DNA of 26,360 nt, taken from the NCBI RefSeq assembly GCF_008831285.2, contig NW_022205270.1, forward strand, positions 1 to 26,360, given 5' to 3'. Positions within the stretch are counted from its first letter, which is position 1, and each line of letters begins with the position of its first letter. The position numbers and the translations under genes were made by a program. Under the pieces are notes generated by a model, which saw only the letters and a program-made list of their open reading frames with translations, was not told where the DNA came from and did not search any database. Below, piece after piece: positions 7,197-19,335 of the stretch. Origin of the DNA: Nymphaea colorata. Taxonomy: Eukaryota; Streptophyta; Magnoliopsida; Nymphaeales; Nymphaeaceae.

Positions 7197-7664
7197 GTAC
7201 CAATACAAGTGAGATTTAAAGATTCATATGATCATGCATGCTTAATTGAATGTGTTTAACTTGTTGTTACATCTATATTAAATGATTTGTAGATCGAAAT
7301 CACAAGTTTGTATGAAAATGAATGAGATTCGAGTGATTCATTTGGTGTCTTATCGTTTACCTAATGTGTTTCACTAGTTGTTACATTTATAATGATTCTT
7401 AATACGGATGTCCTTAACAAGTGATTCATTTGGTGTCATATAGTTAACCTAATGTGTTTCACTTGTAATTTAATTGAATGTGCTTAACAAGTGAATTAGG
7501 TTAACAATAGGGCACCAAATGAATCACTCAAATCTCATTCATTTTCATGCAAGCCTGTGATTTAATCTACTAAATCATTTAACATGGATATGACAATAAG
7601 TCAAGTACATTCAATAAAGTATGCTGATCATATGAATCACTTAAATCTGACTCGTATTGGTACG
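7197..7664. repeat. Foldback module of HOR1 (inverted repeat, arms about 180 bp)
   Basis: Forward C-A sequence at 7197-7376 (from GTACCAATACAAGTGAG) is repeated in inverse orientation at 7488-7664, ending ATTGGTAC, with about 110 bp between. The loop holds an inner palindrome: GTGATTCATTTGGTGTCATA... at 7421-7465 pairs with ...GGCACCAAATGAATCAC at 7488-7527 around a 22-base spacer. The right arm has its own differences (for example GCACC against ACACC), so it is diverged rather than perfect. The HOR restarts at once after the arm with CTATAGTGCACG. Confidence 0.9.
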
Positions 7665-7670
7665 ACTATA

Positions 7671-10600
7671 GTGCACGATCTAAAGGATTGAAATTACAAG
7701 TTTGTATCAATACAAGTGGATTTAAGTGATTCAAATGATCACACATACTTAATTGAATGTGCTTAACTTATTGTTACATCCATGTTGCTTGATTAAGTGA
7801 ACTGAAACACAAGTTTGTATGAAAATGAATGTGATTCGAGTGATTATTTGGTGTCTTATAGTTAACCGAACGTGTTTCACATGTTATACATCCATGATCA
7901 ATGATTTAAATAATTAAAACTCACAAGTTTATGTGGATATAAAGGAGACCTATGAATTAGTTTGTCCTTTATAGTTTGTACGATAAGTTGAACATGTTGT
8001 TACATCTATAGTGATCGATGCACAAGTTCACATCAATACGAGTGGGATTTAAGTGATTCAATTGACCACACATATTTAATTGAATGTACTTAACTTGTTG
8101 TTACGTTTATATTAAATGATTTAGTAAATTCAAATCATAGGTTTATATGAAAATGAATGGGATTCGAGTATTGATTTGGTGTCTTACTGGTAACTTAATG
8201 CGTTTCACTGTTATTACATACATTTGATCACTTATGTTTAATCGAGAGATTATGTGATTCATTTTTACTTGTTCTTACATACATTTGATAACTTATATTT
8301 AATTGAATGTGCGTAACCATTTGTTACATACTTATAGAATGACTTAGTGGCTTGAAAAAAGAAGTCGTTTGGAAATGAATGAGAGTCAAGTCACTATATT
8401 GTTCCCTTATAGTTAATCTAATGTATTTCACTTGTTATTACATCAATAATGAATGATTTAAATGGTTGAAATCACAAGTTTATATGGATACAAATGGTTG
8501 AAGTCACTATATTTGTACACGTGTAGTTAGTCCGATGAGTTGAATTTGTTGTTACATCTATAGGGAACGTTTAAAGGATTGAAATCACATGTTCGTACGA
8601 ATACAAGTGAGATTTAAGTGATTCATATAACCATGCATACTTAATTGAATGTGTTTAACTTGTTGTTACGTTATAATAAATGATTTAGTAGATTGAAATC
8701 ACAAGTTTGTGCAAAATGAATGAGATTCGAGTGATTCTTTGGTGTCTTGTAGTTAACCTATTGTGTTTCTCTTGTTATTACATCTTTGATCAATGATTTA
8801 AATGATTAAAATTACAAGTTTGTATGGAATAAAGGAGACCTATGCATTAGTTTGATCCCTTGTAGTTAGCTCAATAAGTTGAACTAATTCTTACATCTAT
8901 GGTGATCGATGTAAGGAATTGAAATCATAAGTTCGTATCAAACGAGTGGGATTTAAGTGATTATTTTATCACACATACGTAATTGAATGTGCTTAACTTG
9001 TCGTTTCGTCTATATTAAATGATTTAGTAGATTAAAATCATAGGTTTGTATGAAAATGAATGATATTGGAGTGATTCATTTGGTGTCTTGTAAGTAACCT
9101 AATGTGTTTCACTTGTTATTACATATATTTGATCACTTATATTTAATTGAGAGACTAAGTGATTCATTTTCACTTGTTATTACATATAATTGATCACTTG
9201 TATTTAATTGAATGTGGTGACCATTTCTTACTTACGTATAGAATGACCTAGTGGCTTTGATACCAGAATTCATTCGGAATACATATATAATGAATGATTT
9301 AAATGATTGAAATCACAAGTTCATGTGGATACAAACGCGTGTAGTTAGTCCGTTGAGTTGAATTTATTGTTACAACTATAGTGCACGATCTAAAGATTGA
9401 AATCACAAGTTCGTATCAATACAAGTGCGATTTAAGTGATTCAATGATCACACATACTTAATTGAATGTGCTTAACTTGTTGTTACATCCATATTGCTAG
9501 ATTAAGTGAATTCAAATCACAAGTTTGTGTGAAAATAAATGAGATTTGAGTGATTCATTTGGTGTCTTATAATTAACCTAATGTGTTTCACTCGTTATGA
9601 CATCTATGATCAACGATTTAAACGATAAAAACTCACAAGTTTATATGGATGTAAAGGAGACCTATGGATTAGTTTGTTTGATCCCTTGTAGTTTGTTTAA
9701 TAAGTTGAACATGTTGTTACATCTCGTTCATTTGTATCCATACGCACACTAAATCACTCGTCTCAATACGAGTGAGATTTAAGTGATTCATTTGATCACG
9801 CATACTTAATTGAATGTGCTTAACTTGTTGTTACGTCTATATTAAATGATTTAGTATATTAAATCATAGGTTTGTATAGAAATGAATGAGATTTGAGTGA
9901 TTCATTTGGTTCTTGTAGGTAACCTAATATGTTTCACTTGTTATTACATATATTTGATCACATATATTTAATTGGGATATAAATGATTATTTTTACTTGT
10001 TATTACATATATTTGACCAATATATTTAATTGAGTGTGCGTAGCCATTTGTTACATACGTATAGAATGACTTAGTGGCTTGAAATAAGAAGTTCGTTTGG
10101 AAATGAATGAGAGTCAGGTTATTAAGTTGGTCCCTTACAGTTAAGCTAGTGTATTTCACTTGTTATTACATCTATAATGAATGATTTAAATGATTGAAAT
10201 CGCAAGTTCATAGATACAAATGAGATCTATGCATTACTTTGAATGCGTGTAATTAGTCCGATGAGTTGAATTTGCTGTTCATCTATAGTGAACGATCTAA
10301 AGGATTGAAATCACGCGTTCGTACCAATACAAATGAGATTTAAATGATTCATATGATCATGCATGCTTAATTGATTTGGTAGATAGAAATCACAAGTTTG
10401 TATGAAAATGAATGAGATTCGAGTGATTCATTTGGTGTCTTTGGTTTACCTAATGTGTTTCACTAGTTGTTACATTTATAAGATTTTATACGGATGTCCT
10501 TAACAAGTGATTCATTTGGTGTCATATAGTTAATAATGTGTTTCACTTTAATTTAATTGAATGTGCTTAACAAGTGAATTAGGTTAACAATAGGGCACCA

Positions 10601-10754
10601 AATAATCACTCAAATCTCATTCATTTTCATACAAGCCAGTGATTTCAATCTACTAAATCATTTAACATGGATATAACAATAAGTCAAGTACATTCAATAA
10701 AGTATGCGTGATCATATGAATCACTTAAATCTGACTCGTATTGGTACGACTATA
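7671..10754 (+). repeat. HOR copy 2 (about 3.08 kb)
   Basis: Full set of blocks in the same order as HOR1. It shares with HOR1 and not with later copies GAGAGACTAAGTGATTC, ATCTAAAGATTGAAATC and GTTCATGTGGATAC preceded by CACAA rather than CACAT. Many single bases are missing relative to sister copies. Confidence 0.9.
10321..10747. repeat. Foldback module of HOR2, left arm shortened
   Basis: Same inverted module as in HOR1, but about 37 bp of the left arm is missing near 10372, where CTTAATTGATTTGGTAG joins C-tail to A sequence. The right arm runs about 10571-10747. The unpaired part of the right arm would bulge. Confidence 0.85.
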
Positions 10755-13700
10755 GTGCACGATCTAAAGGATTGAAATTACAAGTTCGTATCAATACAAG
10801 TGCGATTTAAGTGATTCAAATGATTCAACTTACATCCATGTTGCTTGATTAAGTGAACTGAAATCACAAGTTTGTATGAAAATGAATGTGATTCGAGTGA
10901 TTCATTTGGTGTCTTATAGTTAACCTAACGTGTTTCACATGTTATTACATCCATGATCAATGATTTAAATAATTAAAACTCACAAGTTTATATGGATATA
11001 AAGGAGACCTATGCATTAGTTTGATCCTTTCTAGTTTGTACGATAAGTGAACATGTTGTTACATCTATAGTGATCGATGAACAAGTTCACATCAATACGA
11101 GTGAGATTTAAGTGATTCAATTGATCACGCATATTTAATTGAATGTACTTAACTTGTTGTTACGTTTATATTAAATGATTTAGTAAATTCAAATCATAGG
11201 TTTATATGAAAATAATGGGATTCGAGTGATTCATTTGGTGTTTACAGGTAACTTAATGTGTTTCACTTGTTATTACATACATTTGATCACTTATGTTTAA
11301 TCGAGAGATTATGTGATTCATTTTTACTTGTTCTTACACACATTTGATAACTTATATTTAATTGAATGTGCGTAACCATTTGTTACATACGTATAGAATG
11401 ACTTAGTGGCTTGAAAAAAGAAGTCCGTTTGGAAATGAATGAGAGTCAAGTCACTATATTGGTCCCTTATAGTTAATCTAATGTATTTCACTTGTTATTA
11501 CATCTATAATGAATGATTTAAATGGTTGAAATCACAAGTTTATATGGATACAAATGGTTGAAGTCACTATATTTGTACACGTGTAGTTAGTCCGATGAGT
11601 TGAATTTGTTGTTACATTATAGGGAACGTTCTAAAGGATTGAAATCACATGTTCGTACGAATACAAGTGAGATTTAAGTGATTCATATAATCATGCATAC
11701 TTAATTGAATGTGTTTAACTTGTTGTTACGTCTATAATAAATGATTTAGTAGATTGAAATCACAAGTTTGTGCGAAAATGAATGAGATTCGAGTGATTCA
11801 TTTGGTGTCTTGTAGTTAACCTATTGTGTTTCACTTGTTATTACATCTTTGATCAATGATTTAAATGATTAAAACTTACAAGTTTGTATGGATATAAAGG
11901 AGACCTATGCATTAGTTTGATCCCTTGTAGTTAGTTCAATAAGTTGAACTAGTTCTTACATCTATGGTGATCGATGTAAGGAATTGAAATCACAAGTTCG
12001 TATCAATACGAGTGGGATTTAAGTGATTCATTTTATCACACATACGTAATTGAATGTGCTTAACTTGTTGTTACGTCTATATTAAATGATTTAGTAGATT
12101 AAAATCATAGGTTTGTATGAAAATGAATGATATTGGAGTGATTCATTTGGTGTCTTGTAAGTAACCTAATGTGTTTCACTTGTTATTACATATATTTGAT
12201 CACTTATATTTAATTGAGAGATTAAGTGAATTCATTTTCAACTTAGTGTGCTTTGATACCAGAAGTTCGTTTGGAATACATATATAATGAATGATTTAAA
12301 TGATTGAAATCACATGTTCATGTGGATACAAACGCGTGTAGTTAGTCCGATGAGTTGAATTTATTGTTACAACTATAGTGCACGATCTAAATGATTGAAA
12401 TCACAAGTTCGTATCAATACAAGTGCGATTTAAGTGATTCAAATGATCACACATACTTAATTGAATGTGCTTAACTTGTTGTTACATCCATATTGCTAGA
12501 TTAAGTGAATTCAAATCACAAGTTTGTGTGAAAATAAATGAGATTTGAGTGATTCATTTGGTGTCTTATAATTAACCTAATGTGTTTCACTCGTTATGAC
12601 ATCTATGATCAACGATTTAAACGATAAAAACTCACAAGTTTATATGGATGTAAAGGAGACCTATGGATTAGTTTAGTTTGATCCCTTGTAGTTTGTTCAA
12701 TAAGTTGAACATGTTGTTACATCTCATTCATTTGTATCCATACGCACACTAAATCACTCGTCTCAATACGAGTGAGATTTAAGTGATTCATTTGATCACG
12801 CATACTTAATTGAATGTGCTTAACTTGTTGTTACGTCTATATTAAATGATTTAGTATATTGAAATCATAGGTTTGTATGGAAATGAATGAGATTTGAGTG
12901 ATTCATTTGGTGTCTTGTAGGTAACCTAATATGTTTCACTTGTTATTACATATATTTGATCACATATATTTAATTGAGAGATTAAATGATTCATTTTCAC
13001 TTGTTATTACATATATTTGATCAATATATTTAATTGAGTGTGCGTAGCCATTTGTTACATACGTATAGAATGACTTAGTGGCTTGAAATAAGAAGTTCGT
13101 TTGGAAATGAATGAGAGTCAGGTCATTAAGTTGGTCCCTTACAGTTAATCTAGTGTATTTCACTTGTTATTACATCTATAATGAATGATTTAAATGATTG
13201 AAATCGCAAGTTCATATGGATACAAATGGGATCTATGCATTACTTTGAATGCGTGTAATTAGTCCGATGAGTTGAATTTGTTGTTACATCTATAGTGAAC
13301 GATCTAAAGGATTGAAATCACGCGTTCGTACCAATACAAGTGAGATTTAAATGATTCATATGATCATGCATGCTTAATTGAATGTGTTTAACTTGTTGTT
13401 ACATCTATATTAAATGATTTAGTAGATCGAAATCACAAGTTTGTATGAAAATGAATGAGATTCGAGTGATTCATTTGGTGTCTTATGGTTTACCTAATGT
13501 GTTTCACTAGTTGTTACATTTATAATGATTCTTAATACGGATGTCCTTAACAAGTGATTCATTTGGTGTCATATAGTTAACCTAATGTGTTTCACTTGTA
13601 ATTTAATTGAATGTGCTTAACAAGTGAATTAGGTTAACAATAGGGCACCAAATGAATCACTCAAATCTCATTCATTTTCATGCAAGCCTGTGATTTCAAT

Positions 13701-13805
13701 CTACTAAATCATTTAACATGGATATAACAATAAGTCAAGTACATTCAATAAAGTATGCGTGATCATATGAATCACTTAAATCTGACTCGTATTGGTACGA
13801 CTATA
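10755..13805 (+). repeat. HOR copy 3 (about 3.05 kb)
   Basis: Complete order with two local deletions: about 30 bp in the first C/A junction near 10830 (AAATGATTCAACTTACATCC), and most of the E half-unit and the start of F in block 2 near 12225-12250 (TTCATTTTCAACTTAGTGTG). From about 12250 onward it looks base-for-base the same as HOR4 at a constant offset of 2974. Confidence 0.9.
13328..13798. repeat. Foldback module of HOR3
   Basis: The left arm begins GTACCAATACAAGTGAG at 13328, the right arm begins CAAGTGAATTAGG at 13621 and ends ATTGGTAC at 13798. No large deletion is seen. Confidence 0.9.
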
Positions 13806-14384
13806 GTGCACGATCTAAAGGATTGAAATTACAAGTTGTATCAATACAAGTGCGATTTAAGTGATTCAAATGATCACACATACTTAATTGAATGTGCTTA
13901 ACTTATTGTTACATCCATGTTGCTTGATTAAGTGAACTGAAATCACAAGTTTGTATGAAAATGAATGTGATTCGAGTGATTCATTTGGTGTCTTATAGTT
14001 AACCTAACGTGTTTCACATGTTATTACATCCATGATCAATGATTTAAATAATTAAAACTCACAAGTTTATATGGATATAAAGGAGACCTATGCATTAGTT
14101 TGATCCTTTCTAGTTTGTACGATAAGTTGAACATGTTGTTACATCTATAGTGATCGATGCACAAGTTCACATCAATACGAGTGGATTTAAGTGATTCAAT
14201 TGATCACGCATATTTAATTGAATGTACTTAACTTGTTGTTACGTTATATTAAATGATTTAGTAAATTCAAATCATAGTTTATATGAAAATGAATGGATTC
14301 GAGTGATTCATTTGGTGTCTTACAGGTAACTTAATGTGTTTCACTTGTTATTACATACATTTGATCACTTATGTTTAATCGAAG

Positions 14385-14460
14385 ATTATGTGATTTTTTT
14401 ACTTTTCTTATATTTATTTTTATTTTTATTTATTATTTAATGTTGAATACAAGTTTATAT
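14385..14460. other. Low-complexity AT patch replacing satellite units in HOR4
   Basis: TATTTATTTTTATTTTTATT and similar T/A runs replace about 200 bp of E, F and B sequence found in all other copies. Flanking satellite shows many one-base deletions up to about 14680. It could be a real deletion with filler, or a poorly resolved stretch of the assembly. Confidence 0.7.
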
Positions 14461-16301
14461 GGATCAATGGTTGAATCCTATATTTGTACACTGTAGTTGT
14501 CGATGAGTTGAATTGTTGTTACATTATAGGAACGTTCTAAAGGATTAAATCACATGTTCGTACGAATACAAGTGAGATTTAAGTGATTCATATAATCATG
14601 CATACTTAATGAATGTGTTTAACTTGTTGTTACGTCTATAATAATGATTTAGTAGATTGAAATCACAGTTTGTGCGAAAATGAATGAGATTCGAGTGATT
14701 CATTTGGTGTCTTGTAGTTAACCTATTGTGTTTCACTTGTTATTACATCTTTGATCAATGATTTAAATGATTAAAACTTACAAGTTTGTATGGATATAAA
14801 GGAGACCTATGCATTAGTTTGATCCCTTGTAGTTAGTTCAATAAGTTGAACTAGTTCTTACATCTATGGTGATCGATGTAAGGAATTGAAATCACAAGTT
14901 CGTATCAATACGAGTGGGATTTAAGTGATTCATTTTATCACACATACGTAATTGAATGTGCTTAACTTGTTGTTACGTCTATATTAAATGATTTAGTAGA
15001 TTAAAATCATAGGTTTGTATGAAAATGAATGATATTGGAGTGATTCATTTGGTGTCTTGTAAGTAACCTAATGTGTTTCACTTGTTATTACATATATTTG
15101 ATCACTTATATTTAATTGAGAGATTAAGTGATTCATTTTCACTTGTTATTACATATAATTGATCACTTGTATTTAATTGAATGTGCGTGACCATTTCTTA
15201 CTTACGTATAGAATGACCTAGTGGCTTTGATACCAGAAGTTCGTTTGGAATACATATATAATGAATGATTTAAATGATTGAAATCACATGTTCATGTGGA
15301 TACAAACGCGTGTAGTTAGTCCGATGAGTTGAATTTATTGTTACAACTATAGTGCACGATCTAAATGATTGAAATCACAAGTTCGTATCAATACAAGTGC
15401 GATTTAAGTGATTCAAATGATCACACATACTTAATTGAATGTGCTTAACTTGTTGTTACATCCATATTGCTAGATTAAGTGAATTCAAATCACAAGTTTG
15501 TGTGAAAATAAATGAGATTTGAGTGATTCATTTGGTGTCTTATAATTAACCTAATGTGTTTCACTCGTTATGACATCTATGATCAACGATTTAAACGATA
15601 AAAACTCACAAGTTTATATGGATGTAAAGGAGACCTATGGATTAGTTTAGTTTGATCCCTTGTAGTTTGTTCAATAAGTTGAACATGTTGTTACATCTCA
15701 TTCATTTGTATCCATACGCACACTAAATCACTCGTCTCAATACGAGTGAGATTTAAGTGATTCATTTGATCACGCATACTTAATTGAATGTGCTTAACTT
15801 GTTGTTACGTCTATATTAAATGATTTAGTATATTGAAATCATAGGTTTGTATGGAAATGAATGAGATTTGAGTGATTCATTTGGTGTCTTGTAGGTAACC
15901 TAATATGTTTCACTTGTTATTACATATATTTGATCACATATATTTAATTGAGAGATTAAATGATTCATTTTCACTTGTTATTACATATATTTGATCAATA
16001 TATTTAATTGAGTGTGCGTAGCCATTTGTTACATACGTATAGAATGACTTAGTGGCTTGAAATAAGAAGTTCGTTTGGAAATGAATGAGAGTCAGGTCAT
16101 TAAGTTGGTCCCTTACAGTTAATCTAGTGTATTTCACTTGTTATTACATCTATAATGAATGATTTAAATGATTGAAATCGCAAGTTCATATGGATACAAA
16201 TGGGATCTATGCATTACTTTGAATGCGTGTAATTAGTCCGATGAGTTGAATTTGTTGTTACATCTATAGTGAACGATCTAAAGGATTGAAATCACGCGTT
16301 C

Positions 16302-16772
16302 GTACCAATACAAGTGAGATTTAAATGATTCATATGATCATGCATGCTTAATTGAATGTGTTTAACTTGTTGTTACATCTATATTAAATGATTTAGTAGA
16401 TCGAAATCACAAGTTTGTATGAAAATGAATGAGATTCGAGTGATTCATTTGGTGTCTTATGGTTTACCTAATGTGTTTCACTAGTTGTTACATTTATAAT
16501 GATTCTTAATACGGATGTCCTTAACAAGTGATTCATTTGGTGTCATATAGTTAACCTAATGTGTTTCACTTGTAATTTAATTGAATGTGCTTAACAAGTG
16601 AATTAGGTTAACAATAGGGCACCAAATGAATCACTCAAATCTCATTCATTTTCATGCAAGCCTGTGATTTCAATCTACTAAATCATTTAACATGGATATA
16701 ACAATAAGTCAAGTACATTCAATAAAGTATGCGTGATCATATGAATCACTTAAATCTGACTCGTATTGGTAC
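16302..16772. repeat. Foldback module of HOR4
   Basis: The left arm starts at 16302, the right arm starts CAAGTGAATTAGG at 16595 and ends at 16772. It appears the same as the HOR3 module, offset 2974. Confidence 0.9.
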
Positions 16773-16779
16773 GACTATA

Positions 16780-17885
16780 GTGCACGATCTAAAGGATTGA
16801 AATTACAAGTTCGTATCAATACAAGTGCGATTTAAGTGATTCAAATGATCACACATACTTAATTGAATGTGCTTAACTTATTGTTACATCCATGTTGCTT
16901 GATTAAGTGAACTGAAATCACAAGTTTGTATGAAAATGAATGTGATTCGAGTGATTCATTTGGTGTCTTATAGTTAACCTAACGTGTTTCACATGTTATT
17001 ACATCCATGATCAATGATTTAAATAATTAAAACTCACAAGTTTATATGGATATAAAGGAGACCTATGCATTAGTTTGATCCTTTCTAGTTTGTACGATAA
17101 GTTGAACATGTTGTTACATCTATAGTGATCGATGCACAAGTTCACATCAATACGAGTGGGATTTAAGTGATTCAATTGATCACGCATATTTAATTGAATG
17201 TACTTAACTTGTTGTTACGTTTATATTAAATGATTTAGTAAATTCAAATCATAGGTTTATATGAAAATGAATGGGATTCGAGTGATTCATTTGGTGTCTT
17301 ACAGGTAACTTAATGTGTTTCACTTGTTATTACATACATTTGATCACTTATGTTTAATCGAGAGATTATGTGATTCATTTTACTTGTTCTTACATACATT
17401 TGATAACTTATATTTAATTGAATGTGCGTAACCATTTGTTACATACGTATAGAATGACTTAGTGGCTTGAAAAAAGAAGTCCGTTTGGAAATGAATGAGA
17501 GTCAAGTCACTATATTGGTCCCTTATAGTTAATCTAATGTATTTCACTTGTTATTACATCTATAATGAATGATTTAAATGGTTGAAATCACAAGTTTATA
17601 TGGATACAAATGGTTGAAGTCACTATATTTGTACACGTGTAGTTAGTCCGATGAGTTGAATTTGTTGTTACATCTATAGGGAACGTTCTAAAGGATTGAA
17701 ATCACATGTTCGTACGAATACAAGTGAGATTTAAGTGATTCATATAATCATGCATACTTAATTGAATGTGTTAACTTGTTGTTACGTCTATAATAAATGA
17801 TTTAGTAGATTGAAATCAAAGTTTGTCGAAATGAATGAGATTCGAGTGATTCATTTGGTGTCTTGTAGTTAACCTATTGTGCACT
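16780..17885 (+). repeat. HOR copy 5, truncated after about 1.1 kb
   Basis: Block 1 and the first C-A pair of block 2 are present and well conserved to about 17810. The sequence then decays and breaks at about 17880, before the B unit. The rest of the HOR, including its foldback, is absent. Confidence 0.85.
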
Positions 17886-17960
17886 TGTTCATTACAATAT
17901 TAATGATTACAATAGTATAATTAAAGATGACAATGAATCATTTATCATTGTGATTAAAAT
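17886..17960. other. Degenerate junction between HOR5 and HOR6
   Basis: About 75 bp of AT-rich sequence (for example TTAATGATTACAATAGTATA) shows only faint resemblance to B and C units. It joins truncated HOR5 to a new HOR that begins inside its first C unit, at ACATACTTAATTGAATGTGC. No target-site duplication or mobile element is visible. Confidence 0.7.
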
Positions 17961-19335
17961 TGATCAACATACTTAATTGAATGTGCTTAACTTATTGTTA
18001 CATCCATGTTGCTGATTAAGTGAACTGAAATCACAAGTTTGTATGAAAATGAATGTGATTCGAGTGATTCATTTGGTGTCTTATAGTTAACCTAACGTGT
18101 TTCACATGTTATTACATCCATGATCAATGATTTAAATAATTAAAACTCACAAGTTTATATGGATATAAAGGAGACCTATGCATTAGTTTGATCCTTTCTA
18201 GTTTGTACGATAAGTTGAACATGTTGTTACATCTATAGTGATCGATGCACAAGTTCACATCAATACGAGTGGGATTTAAGTGATTCAATTGATCACGCAT
18301 ATTTAATTGAATGTACTTAACTTGTTGTTACGTTTATATTAAATGATTTAGTAAATTCAAATCATAGGTTTATATGAAAATGAATGGGATTCGAGTGATT
18401 CATTTGGTGTCTTACAGGTAACTTAATGTGTTTCACTTGTTATTACATACATTTGATCACTTATGTTTAATCGAGAGATTATGTGATTCATTTTTACTTG
18501 TTCTTACATACATTTGATAACTTATATTTAATTGAATGTGCGTAACCATTTGTTACATACGTATAGAATGACTTAGTGGCTTGAAAAAGAAGTCCGTTTG
18601 GAAATGAATGAGAGTCAAGTCACTATATTGGTCCCTTATAGTTAATCTAATGTATTTCACTTGTTATTACATCTATAATGAATGATTTAAATGGTTGAAA
18701 TCACAAGTTTATATGGATACAAATGGTTGAAGTCACTATATTTGTACACGTGTAGTTAGTCCGATGAGTTGAATTTGTTGTTACATCTATAGGGAACGTT
18801 CTAAAGGATTGAAATCACATGTTCGTACGAATACAAGTGAGATTTAAGTGATTCATATAATCATGCATACTTAATTGAATGTGTTTAACTTGTTGTTACG
18901 TCTATAATAAATGATTTAGTAGATTGAAATCACAAGTTTGTGCGAAAATGAATGAGATTCGAGTGATTCATTTGGTGTCTTGTAGTTAACCTATTGTGTT
19001 TCACTTGTTATTACATCTTTGATCAATGATTTAAATGATTAAAACTTACAAGTTTGTATGGATATAAAGGAGACCTATGCATTAGTTTGATCCCTTGTAG
19101 TTAGTTCAATAAGTTGAACTAGTTCTTACATCTATGGTGATCGATGTAAGGAATTGAAATCACAAGTTCGTATCAATACGAGTGGGATTTAAGTGATTCA
19201 TTTATCACACATACGTAATTGAATGTGCTTAACTTGTTGTTACGTCTATATTAAATGATTTAGTAGATTAAATCATAGTTTGTATGAAAATGAATGATAT
19301 TGGAGTGATTCATTTGGTGTCTTGTAAGTAACCTA

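Larger units (their letters stand above)
4535..7670 (+). repeat. HOR copy 1 (about 3.14 kb), array-edge copy
   Basis: First complete HOR, starting at the virus border with AGTGCACGATCTAAAGG; the equivalent position of copy 2 is at 7671. By unit starts it reads C 4535, A 4635, B 4751, C 4866 (short), A 4967, DE 5080, F 5190, B 5303; C 5418, A 5533, B 5647, C 5761, A 5874, DE 5987, fused F/B 6097; C 6237, A 6350, B 6466, variant C 6581, A 6699, DE 6812, F about 6920, B about 7031; C about 7146, A about 7263, then the foldback. It shares diagnostic variants with copy 2 and carries scattered one-base deletions. Confidence 0.9.
13806..16779 (+). repeat. HOR copy 4 (about 2.97 kb), with AT-rich patch
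   Basis: Complete order except that the E, F and early B units of block 1 are missing and replaced by about 60 bp of low-complexity sequence (near 14390-14445). The rest matches HOR3 closely. Confidence 0.9.

Noticed and set aside
7488-7664. Foldback as the terminal inverted repeats of a DNA transposon (Foldback or MITE)
   Set aside because: The arms are ordinary C-A satellite units in inverse orientation, with no target-site duplication and present at one fixed phase in the HORs, so an inversion amplified with the HOR explains it better.
13090-13115. CENP-B-box-like TTCGTTTGGAA in F units
   Set aside because: It lacks the CGGG part, has one extra T, and plants have no established CENP-B; likely chance in an AT-rich unit.
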